Part shown: piece after piece, positions 39,092 to 47,031 of the stretch
How positions within the stretch are numbered: position 1 is the first letter of the stretch
Layout: each line of letters begins with the position of its first letter
Notes under the pieces: model-generated
Seen by the model: the letters and a program-made list of their open reading frames with translations, nothing else
Databases searched by the model: none
What the model was told of the DNA's origin: nothing
Translations under genes and position numbers: made by a program
Source: a virus
Direction: 5' to 3' (one strand)
DNA length: 47,184 nt
Virus record (IMG/VR): IMGVR_UViG_3300015360_000069
Location: 1-47,184 of that record

Positions 39092-40039
39092 CTAGCCCGC
39101 CGAACGGAGGCGATTCAGCTCGCCCCACGCTTCGCCGAAGACGTCCCGTTCAGCCCCTGGCTGTTGGACGACCGGCGCTGACTGCTGCGGCGAGGGAATG
39201 GTGCTGCCACCCCCACGCGGAAGCGCTGACACACTGGCGGCGCGAGTTGCGACTGCGGCCTGGCCCTGGCGACGCGCCGGGGCCACGAAGCGTGAGCGGA
39301 AGTAGTTCGCGAAGTCGTTGACGACGCGGATGTCGCCGGCCTCGTAGCGCTCGAGGGCCTTGCGATTCTCCGGGCGTCCGGCCCAGAGCTGGAACTGGTC
39401 GCTGAGCATGTCCTCGTCAGCGCGCGTGACGTCCTTCGCCTCGAGCCCGTAGGCGTCGGCGTAGAAGCCCTTCAGCGTGTCGATGGTCTGCTCGGCGTAG
39501 CCCTCGTAGAAGGCCTTCACCGTCTCGGCGTGCTGCGGCGCGGCCTGCAAGATGGTCTGGAGCGCCGCGGCGTTTTCCGGGTTCTGCATCAACTCGATGA
39601 GCACGCCCAGGGCCGGCACGCGCGCAATGAGCTGCTGCTCGAGGAGTACGTCCTTCGGGTCGCGCTGCGGCGCCGCGGGCGCGGCTGGTGCAGCGGCGGC
39701 GGGCGTGCGCTGCTCGTGGAGCTGACGCGCGATGGTGGCGAGGAGCTGTGTCTGCTGCGCCTGAAGCACTTCCTGTGGCGTGAGCTGTGGCTCGGCGACA
39801 GGAGGAACCGCGGGCGCACCGGGCGCCGCGGGTGTAGCGGCCTCGGTGGGCGCCGCGACGGGGCTCGTGAACGGGGCAAACAGCGGGTCTGACGGGAAGG
39901 TTTCGACCGCAGCCGGTGGCGGTGCGGGGGCCGCGGGTGACGCGGGCTCGTTGCCTGCCGCCGTCGCGCTCGGTGGAGCTGGCGCGGACGGAGGCGTGGC
40001 CGGTACGCTCGTCGGAACGTCGAAGTCTGGAAATTCCAT
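39092..40039 (-). CDS. Putative scaffolding protein, 315 aa
   Basis: ATG 40039 (M-E-F-P-D-F-D-V-P) was chosen over an in-frame GTG 17 codons upstream that lacks spacing for a ribosome-binding site. The first 130 residues are Ala/Pro/Thr-rich. A helical region follows (L-T-P-Q-E-V-L-Q-A-Q-Q-T-Q-L-L-A-T-I and Y-E-G-Y-A-E-Q-T-I-D), typical of head scaffolds placed just before the capsid gene. No protease domain was found. Confidence 0.65.
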   Translation of the reverse strand: MEFPDFDVPTSVPATPPSAPAPPSATAAGNEPASPAAPAPPPAAVETFPSDPLFAPFTSPVAAPTEAATPAAPGAPAVPPVAEPQLTPQEVLQAQQTQLLATIARQLHEQRTPAAAAPAAPAAPQRDPKDVLLEQQLIARVPALGVLIELMQNPENAAALQTILQAAPQHAETVKAFYEGYAEQTIDTLKGFYADAYGLEAKDVTRADEDMLSDQFQLWAGRPENRKALERYEAGDIRVVNDFANYFRSRFVAPARRQGQAAVATRAASVSALPRGGGSTIPSPQQSAPVVQQPGAERDVFGEAWGELNRLRSAG

Positions 40040-40119
40040 GTTGTGTTGAGCTTCCGTAATGGCAGAGCCGAGAGGATGGTGGAGCGACACCCCCCGGCTG
40101 TCAATGTTGAGGCATCGAG

Positions 40120-42507
40120 CTACTCGGGCCCGTGGCCCTGTGCTCCCTGCCCGTTCCCGGAGGGTTCGTCGGCCGCGCCGCCCTCACGGTTACTGTGCCC
40201 GAGGTCAGAGGTTCCTGGCCCTCCGCCCTCCGCTGCGGCCTGCTGCGCGGCGGCTTGCGCCATCGCCATATCGTGCTGCCCGATGAACATATCGAGCGCC
40301 TGGCGCAGCGGCGGCTTCTCGCGAATCATCTTCTGCACGCGGTCGCCGTTCGCCCACTTCTTGTGCTCGGTCGAATGCACCATGTCGTCGTGCTCGATCG
40401 CTCGCGTGCCCGGCATCGGGAGCGTCGGCTGTGGCGGCATCGGTATCGCCTGGCCCGTCGCCGGATCCACGGCGGGCTGCTGCGTCGCCGGGTCAATCAT
40501 CGGCAGCGGCTGGCCCATCTCGTCCACGGACGGCATGAACTGCACGTTCTTCGCCCAGGCCTCCCACTCGGTCTGCTCGGCGCGAGCGCGACGCACATGC
40601 GCGTCCAGCGCCGGCATCAGCTTCTGCTGGCCGAACGTCTGGAGGATGACGTACGCCGTTTCCGGCATCTGCGGGTTGATGACGCCGAGCTTCGCGAGCT
40701 GCTCGACCGCGGCGCGCTGGCCCAGGTTGGTCTTCGGCACCTGTGAGCCGTCTTCGACCGTGAACGTCACGTTGCCCGACAGGTCCGCGGCGCGGAACAG
40801 TTGCAACGCGCGCTCGCCGTCCGGGCCCGCGACCGACTCCCAGCGTTCGACCGGGCCGTACACGCGCTCGAGTTCGATCCAGATCGCGAACAGGCGCGAG
40901 TACGAGTCGCCGCGCTCCATCAGCACCGGCGTGAAGCGTGACTGCGAGCGCTCGACCAGGAGCTGCAACGCGCTGAAGGCCTCGATGCCCGTGGGCTTGC
41001 TGCCCTTGATGACGTCGTAGGTGCCGGTGAGCGCCTCGATGTCGGCGATGAGCTGCTGGCGGAAGTTGACCAGGCTCGAGGGAATCTGCGCGCCCTCGAT
41101 GCGCTCCGGTTTCGGGTTCTGCCCGCTGCCGGCGACCGGGTTGTACACGAGCGTCAGACCGGGCTCGCCGGTCTTGCGCTTCGTGTCGGCGCCTCGAGGC
41201 TCAATCCACACCGGGTTCGACATCCGCAGCGCCATGAGCTGCATCAGCGAATCGAGTTGGTTGATTTGGTCGTTCTTCTGCGTCACCAGGTCGATGGGCG
41301 AGGCGCCCCACAGCCGGCCTTCGACGCGCTCGTAGACCATGTGCACGAAGGGCCACAGCGGGTCGCCGTGCAGCGTCGCGTACGGGAGCTTCCGGGTCGC
41401 CGCCGAGGGCTCGGTCAGCATCGTGATGTTGCCGCCGTTGCCGACGTAGCGGACCCAGAGGCCGTTCTCGTACGGGTCGCAGGGCTTGAACCAGAACTCC
41501 GACTCCACGGTGCCATCGGTCAGCGTGCCGGCGCCGTCGCCGTGGTCGCTCAGGTTGCCGTGGTTGTTGTCGGTCAGCGTCGCCAGCCGGCGGAGCGTCT
41601 GAATCGAGCTGTCGGAGGGCGTTTTCTCGAACGCGACCTGGTGCTCGTCCAGCCACGCCTTGCCGAGCACGCGCTGGTAGTACCAGGACGTGCGCCAGCG
41701 CTTACGAATGCACCCTGGCGCGTCATCGAGCGAGGTGTACGAGTCCGGGCAGAAGAACTCGAACGGCGAGATGATGTCGGTCGCGCCTTTGCCCTGCGAC
41801 ATCCGGCTCTGCACCGGGTTGCCCTGCTGGTCCACGGCGGGCTCGAACATCATCGAGCCGCAGCTTGGGCATTTCTGGCCGGCGTCGATGATGGCGCTCG
41901 GCGCGAAGACGTTCTGGCAGAGCGAGCACTTCTCGTGCGGGATGAGCACCACACCGTGCCGCGAGTCGGGATCCCACCAGGGATGCAGGATGACGTTGCC
42001 GGTGATGATGTGCCAGAAGTTCGCGCGCATCCACATGCGGCGGCTGTCGTGCTCCCGCTTGATGGGCTCCTCGAGCAGATTCACGAGTTCGGCCGTGACC
42101 ATGTCCTGCTCGCGGGTGCCGTTGGCGCTCGCAATACCCGACAGGTCCACGGTGGCAAAGACGCTGTTGATGGCGTCGTAGACCTCGCTCACCTTGTTCG
42201 TGACCGGCTTGGGCACCCACTTCGCGAGCCGCTTGTCGCGATACCCGCCGCGGGCCTCCTTCGTGATCCACTGCCGGCCGGCGCGGTAGTAGAGATTCTT
42301 CGTCCAGGTGTCCTCGTGCTGGGTCCGCCCAGAGACGGCCTCGCGCTCGTAGGCGTCGATGAACGTCTTGATCGCCGCGTCGTCCTCGTACGGACTGATT
42401 TTGCGCTCGGGGATGTTCTCCCCAGGCGCCGCGAACAGTTGCTGCGAGAACTCGGCGAGCCCAGGAGGCTCGGGCGAGTTGGACGGCGGGATCACCGGAG
42501 TTGCCAT
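40120..42507 (-). CDS. Portal protein with zinc-ribbon insertion, 795 aa
   Basis: ATG 42507 follows AAGGA. Portal-like core segments include W-V-P-K-P-V-T-N-K-V, then W-G-A-S-P-I-D-L-V-T-Q-K-N-D-Q-I-N-Q-L-D-S-L-M, and I-E-A-L-T-G-T-Y-D-V-I-K-G. These match the wing-to-clip regions of podovirus portals, and the length fits. Unusually, residues 194-216 hold C-S-L-C and, 16 residues later, C-P-S-C, a full zinc ribbon. The C-terminal tail is Gln/Ala/Gly-rich. It forms the dodecameric DNA entry ring and seats the terminase. Confidence 0.85.
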   Translation of the reverse strand: MATPVIPPSNSPEPPGLAEFSQQLFAAPGENIPERKISPYEDDAAIKTFIDAYEREAVSGRTQHEDTWTKNLYYRAGRQWITKEARGGYRDKRLAKWVPKPVTNKVSEVYDAINSVFATVDLSGIASANGTREQDMVTAELVNLLEEPIKREHDSRRMWMRANFWHIITGNVILHPWWDPDSRHGVVLIPHEKCSLCQNVFAPSAIIDAGQKCPSCGSMMFEPAVDQQGNPVQSRMSQGKGATDIISPFEFFCPDSYTSLDDAPGCIRKRWRTSWYYQRVLGKAWLDEHQVAFEKTPSDSSIQTLRRLATLTDNNHGNLSDHGDGAGTLTDGTVESEFWFKPCDPYENGLWVRYVGNGGNITMLTEPSAATRKLPYATLHGDPLWPFVHMVYERVEGRLWGASPIDLVTQKNDQINQLDSLMQLMALRMSNPVWIEPRGADTKRKTGEPGLTLVYNPVAGSGQNPKPERIEGAQIPSSLVNFRQQLIADIEALTGTYDVIKGSKPTGIEAFSALQLLVERSQSRFTPVLMERGDSYSRLFAIWIELERVYGPVERWESVAGPDGERALQLFRAADLSGNVTFTVEDGSQVPKTNLGQRAAVEQLAKLGVINPQMPETAYVILQTFGQQKLMPALDAHVRRARAEQTEWEAWAKNVQFMPSVDEMGQPLPMIDPATQQPAVDPATGQAIPMPPQPTLPMPGTRAIEHDDMVHSTEHKKWANGDRVQKMIREKPPLRQALDMFIGQHDMAMAQAAAQQAAAEGGGPGTSDLGHSNREGGAADEPSGNGQGAQGHGPE

Positions 42508-42519
42508 GCGGTCGAGTCC

Positions 42520-43230
42520 TTACGGGATGTCAGCGAACGGGTCGGCCGGCTGCGACTCCTGGCTGTCGCCCCCGGTGGGGGTTTCCTCGAACAATTCCGC
42601 GGCCTCGCGCAGTAGCTCGCCGGCACCGGCGGGTCGCTGTGCGGCCTCGCGCTCGCGCTTCTGGCGCAAGGCGTTGATGACGTCGCCCGCGGTCTTACCC
42701 TCGGGAATCGGACGTCCACCGACGATGCCGTCGATGCCAATCGGGCCCGGCGGCGGCGCCATCGTTACGTCGGGCGCCTCGAGCTGGAAGGCCGGCACCG
42801 GGTGCGTGCCCTGCCGGTTGTCGAGACGGTCGATGAGACTCCCGCGCTCGATGGCAATCGCGTTGATGTGCGCGACCGCCCACTGCGTCGTCGCCTGGTA
42901 GGTCGCGTTGTGCCGCTCCACCGTGACGAGACGCTCGAGCAGCCCGGCCTGCGCCTCGGCGCGGTCGCGGGCGTCGCCCAGCATGTCGTAGAGCTGCTCG
43001 TTCTTGGACTCGAGGCTCGAGATGAGCGCTCGCTGCTCGTCGGCGAAGCGGCCCATCGCCGCCATCTGCTCGGTGAGCACCGTCTTATCGGTGCGGAGCC
43101 GCTGCTGCTCGTTCCACGCATCGTTGCGCTCGAGCCGCGCATCGACCACCTCGCGCTGCACCTCGGCGAGCCGGTCCTGAAGGTCTTTTTCTGCGCTGCG
43201 CGACCGCAGCATTTCCATCAACATCCCCAT
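42520..43230 (-). CDS. Coiled-coil protein between terminase and portal, 236 aa
   Basis: ATG 43230 follows CAGGGGTGAC. The first 110 residues form a long coiled coil (S-A-E-K-D-L-Q-D-R-L-A-E-V-Q-R-E-V and beyond), followed by Pro/Gly-rich and acidic segments. A protein with this layout between large terminase and portal occurs in several phages as a possible packaging or head factor. Exact function unknown. Confidence 0.65.
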   Translation of the reverse strand: MGMLMEMLRSRSAEKDLQDRLAEVQREVVDARLERNDAWNEQQRLRTDKTVLTEQMAAMGRFADEQRALISSLESKNEQLYDMLGDARDRAEAQAGLLERLVTVERHNATYQATTQWAVAHINAIAIERGSLIDRLDNRQGTHPVPAFQLEAPDVTMAPPPGPIGIDGIVGGRPIPEGKTAGDVINALRQKREREAAQRPAGAGELLREAAELFEETPTGGDSQESQPADPFADIP

Positions 43231-43244
43231 GCGTCACCCCTGCC

Positions 43245-44735
43245 TTACTGGTAGAACTCCATCAGGTCGGTGCCCTCACCCCAGGCGCCGCCCTGGTCCC
43301 CGCCGCCGAGCATCGCCTGCATGTCTGAGAGGTTGCCCGACACGCCCTCGGCCTCGAACTCTCGAGCCCGCGCCAGGCGTTCCCGCTCCCACTGCCCCGG
43401 AAGCTGGACGGCGTCAGGAGTATCGGCTGAGTCACTGACGATGTCCATTTCCGGCAGCTCGGGCCACGTCATGAGCGCGTACCGGAGCGCGTCCGGGAGG
43501 TCGTCGTTGATCTTGATGACCGCCTCGGTGAGCATCTCCCCGAGCTTGTTCTCGTTCTCCTTCCAGCGGTAGCTGCGAAGGTCTTTCAGTGTCTCCACAC
43601 ACCGCGAGGCGACGAAATACAGCTTCTTGTGCATCATCCAGCTCGAGACGCGCTGAATGCCCGCCACCACCGCGTTTTCGGCCGGCGTGAAGAACTCGCC
43701 CATCTGCCCGAACTCGAGCATCGTCTGTCGCTGCGATTTGTCGATCGCGCGGCACAGCACCGGCAGCGGACGCTCCGGGCTGAAGGCGTGCAGAATCTGC
43801 TGAATCTCGTGCCAGTGCTGCCCCAACGTGCGGTAGCGCTTCTTGTACTCGAAGACCTGCACGAGCCCCTTCGGCGTCGGCACCATGCCGATGACCGCGA
43901 ACGGATGGTCCGCGCCAGGGTCCACGCCGAGGATGATGCCGCGGCTGTGATGCACGCGCGGCCACTCCGGGATGAAGTCGCGCACCGCCATGTCCGACAG
44001 CTCGAGGTCCGTCGTGAGCACCGAATCGCCGTAGATCTGGCCGGCGAACGTCACGAAGTCGGCCTCAAACTCCTGCCGCGCGAAGATGGGGTCCATGCGG
44101 CGACGCCAGGCCGCGACAATCTCAGGCCGCAACAGCGGGTTGTCGAGGGTTTTGTACTTGCACGCCCAGACGCCAGGGTCGCCCTCGGTCGCCGGAATCC
44201 AGAGGTCTTTCCAGCACCAGTCGAAGCCGTTGGGCGTCGTCGTGTGAATCGCCACGCCGTCGCGGTCGGCCAGCGCCGGCATCATCGTGTGCCAGGCGAG
44301 CTGCGCGATCTTCCGGCTCTCGTCAATCCACGCGAAGTCGAGCCCAGGCCCTCGAGCCTTGTTCGGGTCTTCCAACGACCGAAAGGCGACGCGCGTGTCG
44401 CCGACGATGTAGAGCGTCTGGTGCTTCTCGCTCCAGTCCTTGATCCAGCCCTTCGGAATGGCCTCGAACACGGCCGGCTTGACGAAGTCCTCGAGGTCGC
44501 CGTACGTCGGCGCACACACCCAGCCGAACTGCTTCGGCTTGCGCGCAATGAGCTTCGGCACCGCGATGCTGCCGGCGCGGGTTTTCCCGCCACGTCGGCC
44601 GGCAAACAACGCCAACTGTGTAAACGAGGGCCCGCCATCGGCCCGTGTCTGGGTCAGCGCATCGAAGAACGCATGCTGGAAGCGGTTGTACTGAAGTTGC
44701 AGCGTGCCGTCAGAGCCGGCCAGGCCCTTAGCCAA
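43245..44735 (-). CDS. Large terminase subunit (ATPase and nuclease), 496 aa
   Basis: Walker A-type A-G-R-R-G-G-K-T (45-52) and Walker B L-D-F-A-W-I-D-E-S (132-140) mark the packaging ATPase. The nuclease active site includes Asp272 in L-G-V-D-P-G-A and Asp411/Asp412/Asp415 in N-D-D-L-P-D-A-L-R. It translocates DNA into the head and cuts concatemers. The start is TTG 44735, which overlaps the small terminase stop by eight bases (TTGGCTAA), since no ATG fits. Confidence 0.9.
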   Translation of the reverse strand: MAKGLAGSDGTLQLQYNRFQHAFFDALTQTRADGGPSFTQLALFAGRRGGKTRAGSIAVPKLIARKPKQFGWVCAPTYGDLEDFVKPAVFEAIPKGWIKDWSEKHQTLYIVGDTRVAFRSLEDPNKARGPGLDFAWIDESRKIAQLAWHTMMPALADRDGVAIHTTTPNGFDWCWKDLWIPATEGDPGVWACKYKTLDNPLLRPEIVAAWRRRMDPIFARQEFEADFVTFAGQIYGDSVLTTDLELSDMAVRDFIPEWPRVHHSRGIILGVDPGADHPFAVIGMVPTPKGLVQVFEYKKRYRTLGQHWHEIQQILHAFSPERPLPVLCRAIDKSQRQTMLEFGQMGEFFTPAENAVVAGIQRVSSWMMHKKLYFVASRCVETLKDLRSYRWKENENKLGEMLTEAVIKINDDLPDALRYALMTWPELPEMDIVSDSADTPDAVQLPGQWERERLARAREFEAEGVSGNLSDMQAMLGGGDQGGAWGEGTDLMEFYQ

Positions 44736-45408
44736 GCTCGTCTCGGTCTACCGCGACGTCCAGCCGATGCTGCTTCGCGATACCGACGACACCCTCGAGG
44801 TTCTGTGGCGGGCCACCGACGCTGATGATGACGCCGTCCGCATCGACAATCTGGACGTTCAACGTGGTCGGCAAGCGGCCGTCCACCGGCGCATCGGCGT
44901 TCCGCAAGATGCCCGTGCCGCGCAACGTCGCGAGCGTCGCCTCGAGGTTCTTCTGCTTCAGGTGGACCTCGAGGCCTTCCACCGCCAGGCCCACAAGATT
45001 GTCCTCGACGTACTGCCGCGCCTGGTCGATGGCCGGCAACGCCAACTTGCGCTCGCGGGCCACCGACAGCCAGGAGCGCACCACGCCAATCGGCACCCCC
45101 ATCCGCCGGGCGATGGCGCCGAGCTTCATGCCGTTGGCCTGGTACACCTTGATGGCGAGCACCTTCTCGCCCAGCTCGAGGTCGGTCAACGCCTTGATGC
45201 CCAGAAACTCCGACAGCTCCATGCCCTTGTACGGCCGCAGGCCCTCCGGGTTGCGCGCATCCACCGGGCCCAGGTCGCCGGCCTTCGCCGCCTCGAGCGC
45301 CTTCGTCTCCCCCGAGCCCTTGTCGAACCGGTCCCCGCGGCCACCGACCCGCCGCGGGAGGCCCGCCCCGTGGACCTCGCGAGCGCCGCCGTCCAAGCGC
45401 TCAGCCAA
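44728..45408 (-). CDS. Putative small terminase subunit, 226 aa
   Basis: TTG 45408 overlaps the upstream stop by eight bases (TTGGCTGA). A helix-turn-helix pattern A-I-A-R-R-M-G-V-P-I-G-V-V-R-S-W-L lies around residues 97-113, then a helical oligomerisation-like segment (A-R-Q-Y-V-E-D-N-L-V-G-L-A-V-E-G-L-E). Together with its place before the large subunit this fits a DNA-recognising small terminase. The function remains inferred. Confidence 0.65.
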   Translation of the reverse strand: MAERLDGGAREVHGAGLPRRVGGRGDRFDKGSGETKALEAAKAGDLGPVDARNPEGLRPYKGMELSEFLGIKALTDLELGEKVLAIKVYQANGMKLGAIARRMGVPIGVVRSWLSVARERKLALPAIDQARQYVEDNLVGLAVEGLEVHLKQKNLEATLATLRGTGILRNADAPVDGRLPTTLNVQIVDADGVIISVGGPPQNLEGVVGIAKQHRLDVAVDRDELG

Positions 45409-45598
45409 GTACCCACACCGCCAAGATGCCCACCGCCGCCACCAGCCCCCCAAACAGCGCGCCCAGCACGAACGTCCCCGCGTTCCGGTCCAGCGTCAAC
45501 TCCCGCAGCTCGAGCGCACTCGGGAGACGCCGCCGGTCGCCCCGCACCCGCCCCAGCGACGCCCACCACTGCCGGCGCACCTCACGGGCGTCAGACAC
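45401..45598 (-). CDS. Small membrane protein, 65 aa
   Basis: GTG 45598 overlaps the preceding stop by eight bases (GTGTCTGA). A basic N-terminal part (R-R-Q-W-W-A-S-L-G-R-V-R-G-D-R-R-R) is followed by a transmembrane helix (F-V-L-G-A-L-F-G-G-L-V-A-A-V-G-I-L-A-V). Function unknown. It might be a holin or packaging-associated protein. Confidence 0.6.
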   Translation of the reverse strand: MSDAREVRRQWWASLGRVRGDRRRLPSALELRELTLDRNAGTFVLGALFGGLVAAVGILAVWVLG

Positions 45599-45821
45599 GC
45601 GCCCGCACCTCGAAGACCATCCCCGGCCGCGTCAGCGGCACCGCCACGCCCCGTTCGACCACCACCGCACTCCCAGGGCTGCTCAACGGCTCCCGCACCG
45701 TCACCCGCACGTCCGCCGCCCGCCCAAAGCCCGCCAGCAGCACCAGCGCGCCCTCATCGACAGCCTCCCGCATCGTCTCGAGCCGCTTGCCGTTCAGCAC
45801 CAGGTGCGTTGCCTCAGCCAT
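45591..45821 (-). CDS. First gene of the leftward late operon, small hypothetical protein, 76 aa
   Basis: ATG 45821 has only a weak ribosome-binding site (GGCGGCG). The beta-rich chain (R-V-T-V-R-E-P-L and S-A-V-V-V-E-R-G-V-A-V-P-L) has no recognised family. It is promoter-proximal to a 1.2-kb region without genes, so it begins the whole late transcript. Confidence 0.6.
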   Translation of the reverse strand: MAEATHLVLNGKRLETMREAVDEGALVLLAGFGRAADVRVTVREPLSSPGSAVVVERGVAVPLTRPGMVFEVRARV

Positions 45822-45942
45822 GACGCCGCCGAGTCTAGCACCGACCCCCCGCCTCGCGCGGATCCCCTGACGATCAAGAGTGTTAGTTCTTTCAAGATCT
45901 ACAGACTAAAAGAGAGAGATCTGTATATAGGCCCTTCGGACC

Positions 45943-45970
45943 CCCTTCGAAGGGTGTCTCGATACCCTTC
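45943..45970. repeat. Nested inverted repeats upstream of the late operon
   Basis: A 12-bp perfect palindrome CCCTTCGAAGGG (45943-45954) overlaps a stem GAAGGGT (45949-45955) with ACCCTTC (45964-45970). They sit about 120 bases before the first late gene. The two structures are mutually exclusive, so it may be an RNA switch or a protein-binding site. Confidence 0.5.
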
Positions 45971-46008
45971 CATTTCCCTTTCTTTCTAACCACTTACGAA
46001 AAACCCTT

Positions 46009-46026
46009 CCCCTAGAGGTCTAGGGG
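46009..46026. repeat. 8-bp perfect inverted repeat CCCCTAGA / TCTAGGGG
   Basis: Arms CCCCTAGA (46009-46016) and TCTAGGGG (46019-46026) flank a 2-bp centre. It is preceded by a run of A residues on the + strand, so it could act as a terminator or operator. It occurs within the A+T-rich stretch ahead of the late operon. Confidence 0.5.
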
Positions 46027-46044
46027 AGCAAGTTGAGTCGCCCC

Positions 46045-46066
46045 GTGTCACCAGTACATTGTGTCA
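46045..46066. promoter_or_regulatory. Two GTGTCA motifs matching the acb2 operator
   Basis: GTGTCA at 46045-46050 and 46061-46066, 16 bp apart start to start, repeat the motif of the operator at 15195-15222. The second, read on the - strand, is TTGACA, but no matching -10 box follows. It may bind the same regulator. Confidence 0.35.
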
Positions 46067-46071
46067 ACCCC

Positions 46072-46090
46072 TTGATACGAGACGTATCAA
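46072..46090. repeat. 8-bp perfect inverted repeat TTGATACG / CGTATCAA
   Basis: Arms TTGATACG (46072-46079) and CGTATCAA (46083-46090) with a 3-bp centre form a 19-bp dyad of the size expected for a dimeric regulator. It lies next to the GTGTCA pair in the large intergenic region. Confidence 0.55.
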
Positions 46091-46184
46091 CCTGCCTCCC
46101 CCTCCAGATGCCCTCGACCACCCACTTCGGGCACTTGCCAGAGAACCACAAACCCACGTAGGGTGAACCCCAGAAGAGAGAACG

Positions 46185-46216
46185 CAGGTTCGACTCCTGC
46201 ACGGTCCACCGCAGGG
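46185..46216 (+). other. tRNA T-arm-like sequence, possible degenerate tRNA remnant
   Basis: GCAGG-TTCGACT-CCTGC (46185-46201) has the exact 5-7-5 layout of a tRNA T-arm with the invariant TTCGA core, and is followed by seven bases and A-C-C like an acceptor end. No matching 5' acceptor strand, D-arm or anticodon arm was found upstream, so it is not a complete tRNA. A further GCAGG (46212-46216) could pair instead with CCTGC, giving an alternative hairpin. It might be a remnant or an attachment-type core. Confidence 0.35.
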
Positions 46217-46746
46217 CCGTTCGACCGGAGTCGGTCCCGGTACGCTCTTCAGAACAGCCTGGTAGACCCAGAACGGAGACACGCCGCGTCACGGGGCGCT
46301 CCGACAGTGGTCACCAGGACGTTCGACCTCCGACGTGGACGGGGAAGAACGCCCCAAGGTCAGAGCCGTGGGCCCACAGCTCGCCAGCACCCCAAGGCAT
46401 CACGACCCGACCCACGCGGAGGACGTCTCGGCCACTCCCAAGGCCTCGAGATGTTCCGAACCGTTTCGTTTCCAGCCTTCAGGACCGCTCCCCCTGCCCC
46501 CTTGGGGGGGTGGGAGTCCCGTCGAGGGGGTCTTTCCGCTCCGCGGGGTTGTTTCCGGGCGCTGCCCTGGGGTGTTTCCGTCCGCGCTGAGGCGCGCTCG
46601 GTGTGCGTTTCCACGCATCGTCTCGCATCGCAGGCTCCCGGCTCGCGTCCAAGCGTCGAGGCCTGGCGCCTTGCCTCGCACGTCGAGGCCCTCGGCCCTC
46701 CGCCTCTCGCCCTGCCAGCGTCGAGGTGCTCGGGCTGCATTCGGGT

Positions 46747-46777
46747 ATCTGGCACATATTCGGTCATCTGACACATA
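46747..46777. repeat. 12-bp direct repeat, 19-bp period
   Basis: ATCTGGCACATA (46747-46758) and ATCTGACACATA (46766-46777) differ at one base and start 19 bp apart, about two helical turns. This is the spacing of adjacent protein-binding sites. It is about 250 bp upstream of the rightward operon start, but could also be an origin iteron. Role unknown. Confidence 0.5.
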
Positions 46778-46906
46778 AGCGCGAGGCATGCGCACGCCTG
46801 GTTCTCGGTCATTCGCCTAATACCATGCCTCGGGCGACTTGCGTACAGAATGGTGACAGAAAGCACGGTATTGTAAGACATCCTGAGCCGAGGTAGGGCC
46901 TACATG

Positions 46907-46919
46907 CTACGCCGCGTAG
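46907..46919. repeat. Short inverted repeat CTACG / CGTAG
   Basis: CTACG (46907-46911), three bases, then CGTAG (46915-46919). It lies about 110 bases ahead of the first rightward gene and may be part of its leader. Confidence 0.35.
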
Positions 46920-47031
46920 AGCCGGCGGAGCGGCACGTAATCCGCAAGAGTACGGCAGCAGTGCCGGTCGAGGTGTTCGGGGGACATGTGGAGCTTCCCT
47001 GGTTCGGTTGGCTACCTGAAGGGGTGACTTG

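Larger units (their letters stand above)
45822..47031. other. 1.2-kb intergenic region between divergent operons
   Basis: No frame here has normal codon usage; the open frames on both strands are Arg/Ser/Pro-rich and mutually overlapping. The left part (45880-46010) is relatively A+T-rich and holds several inverted repeats. Farther right there is a tRNA T-arm-like sequence, a C/G-tract hairpin (CCCCC-TT-GGGGG near 46500) and a 12-bp direct repeat. It should carry the start signals for both operons, and possibly an origin or packaging site. No -35/-10 pair for the late operon was convincing. Confidence 0.7.

Noticed and set aside
262-45821. CRISPR array or integrated transposon
   Set aside because: No regularly spaced direct repeats and no transposase-like protein were seen. 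The direct repeats found are isolated pairs.
45871-45960. Sigma70 promoter for the late operon
   Set aside because: TTGAAA and TATATA boxes are present on the leftward strand but lack a partner at 16-18 bp spacing, so no promoter was called.
46100-46211. A complete tRNA gene
   Set aside because: Only a T-arm and acceptor-like end fit. No 5' acceptor partner, D-arm or proper 7-base anticodon loop is present.
46163-46881. Long open frames on both strands in the intergenic region (147-202 codons)
   Set aside because: They overlap each other in several frames and are Arg/Ser/Pro/Gly-rich without a good start or family signature, as expected from high-G+C non-coding DNA.
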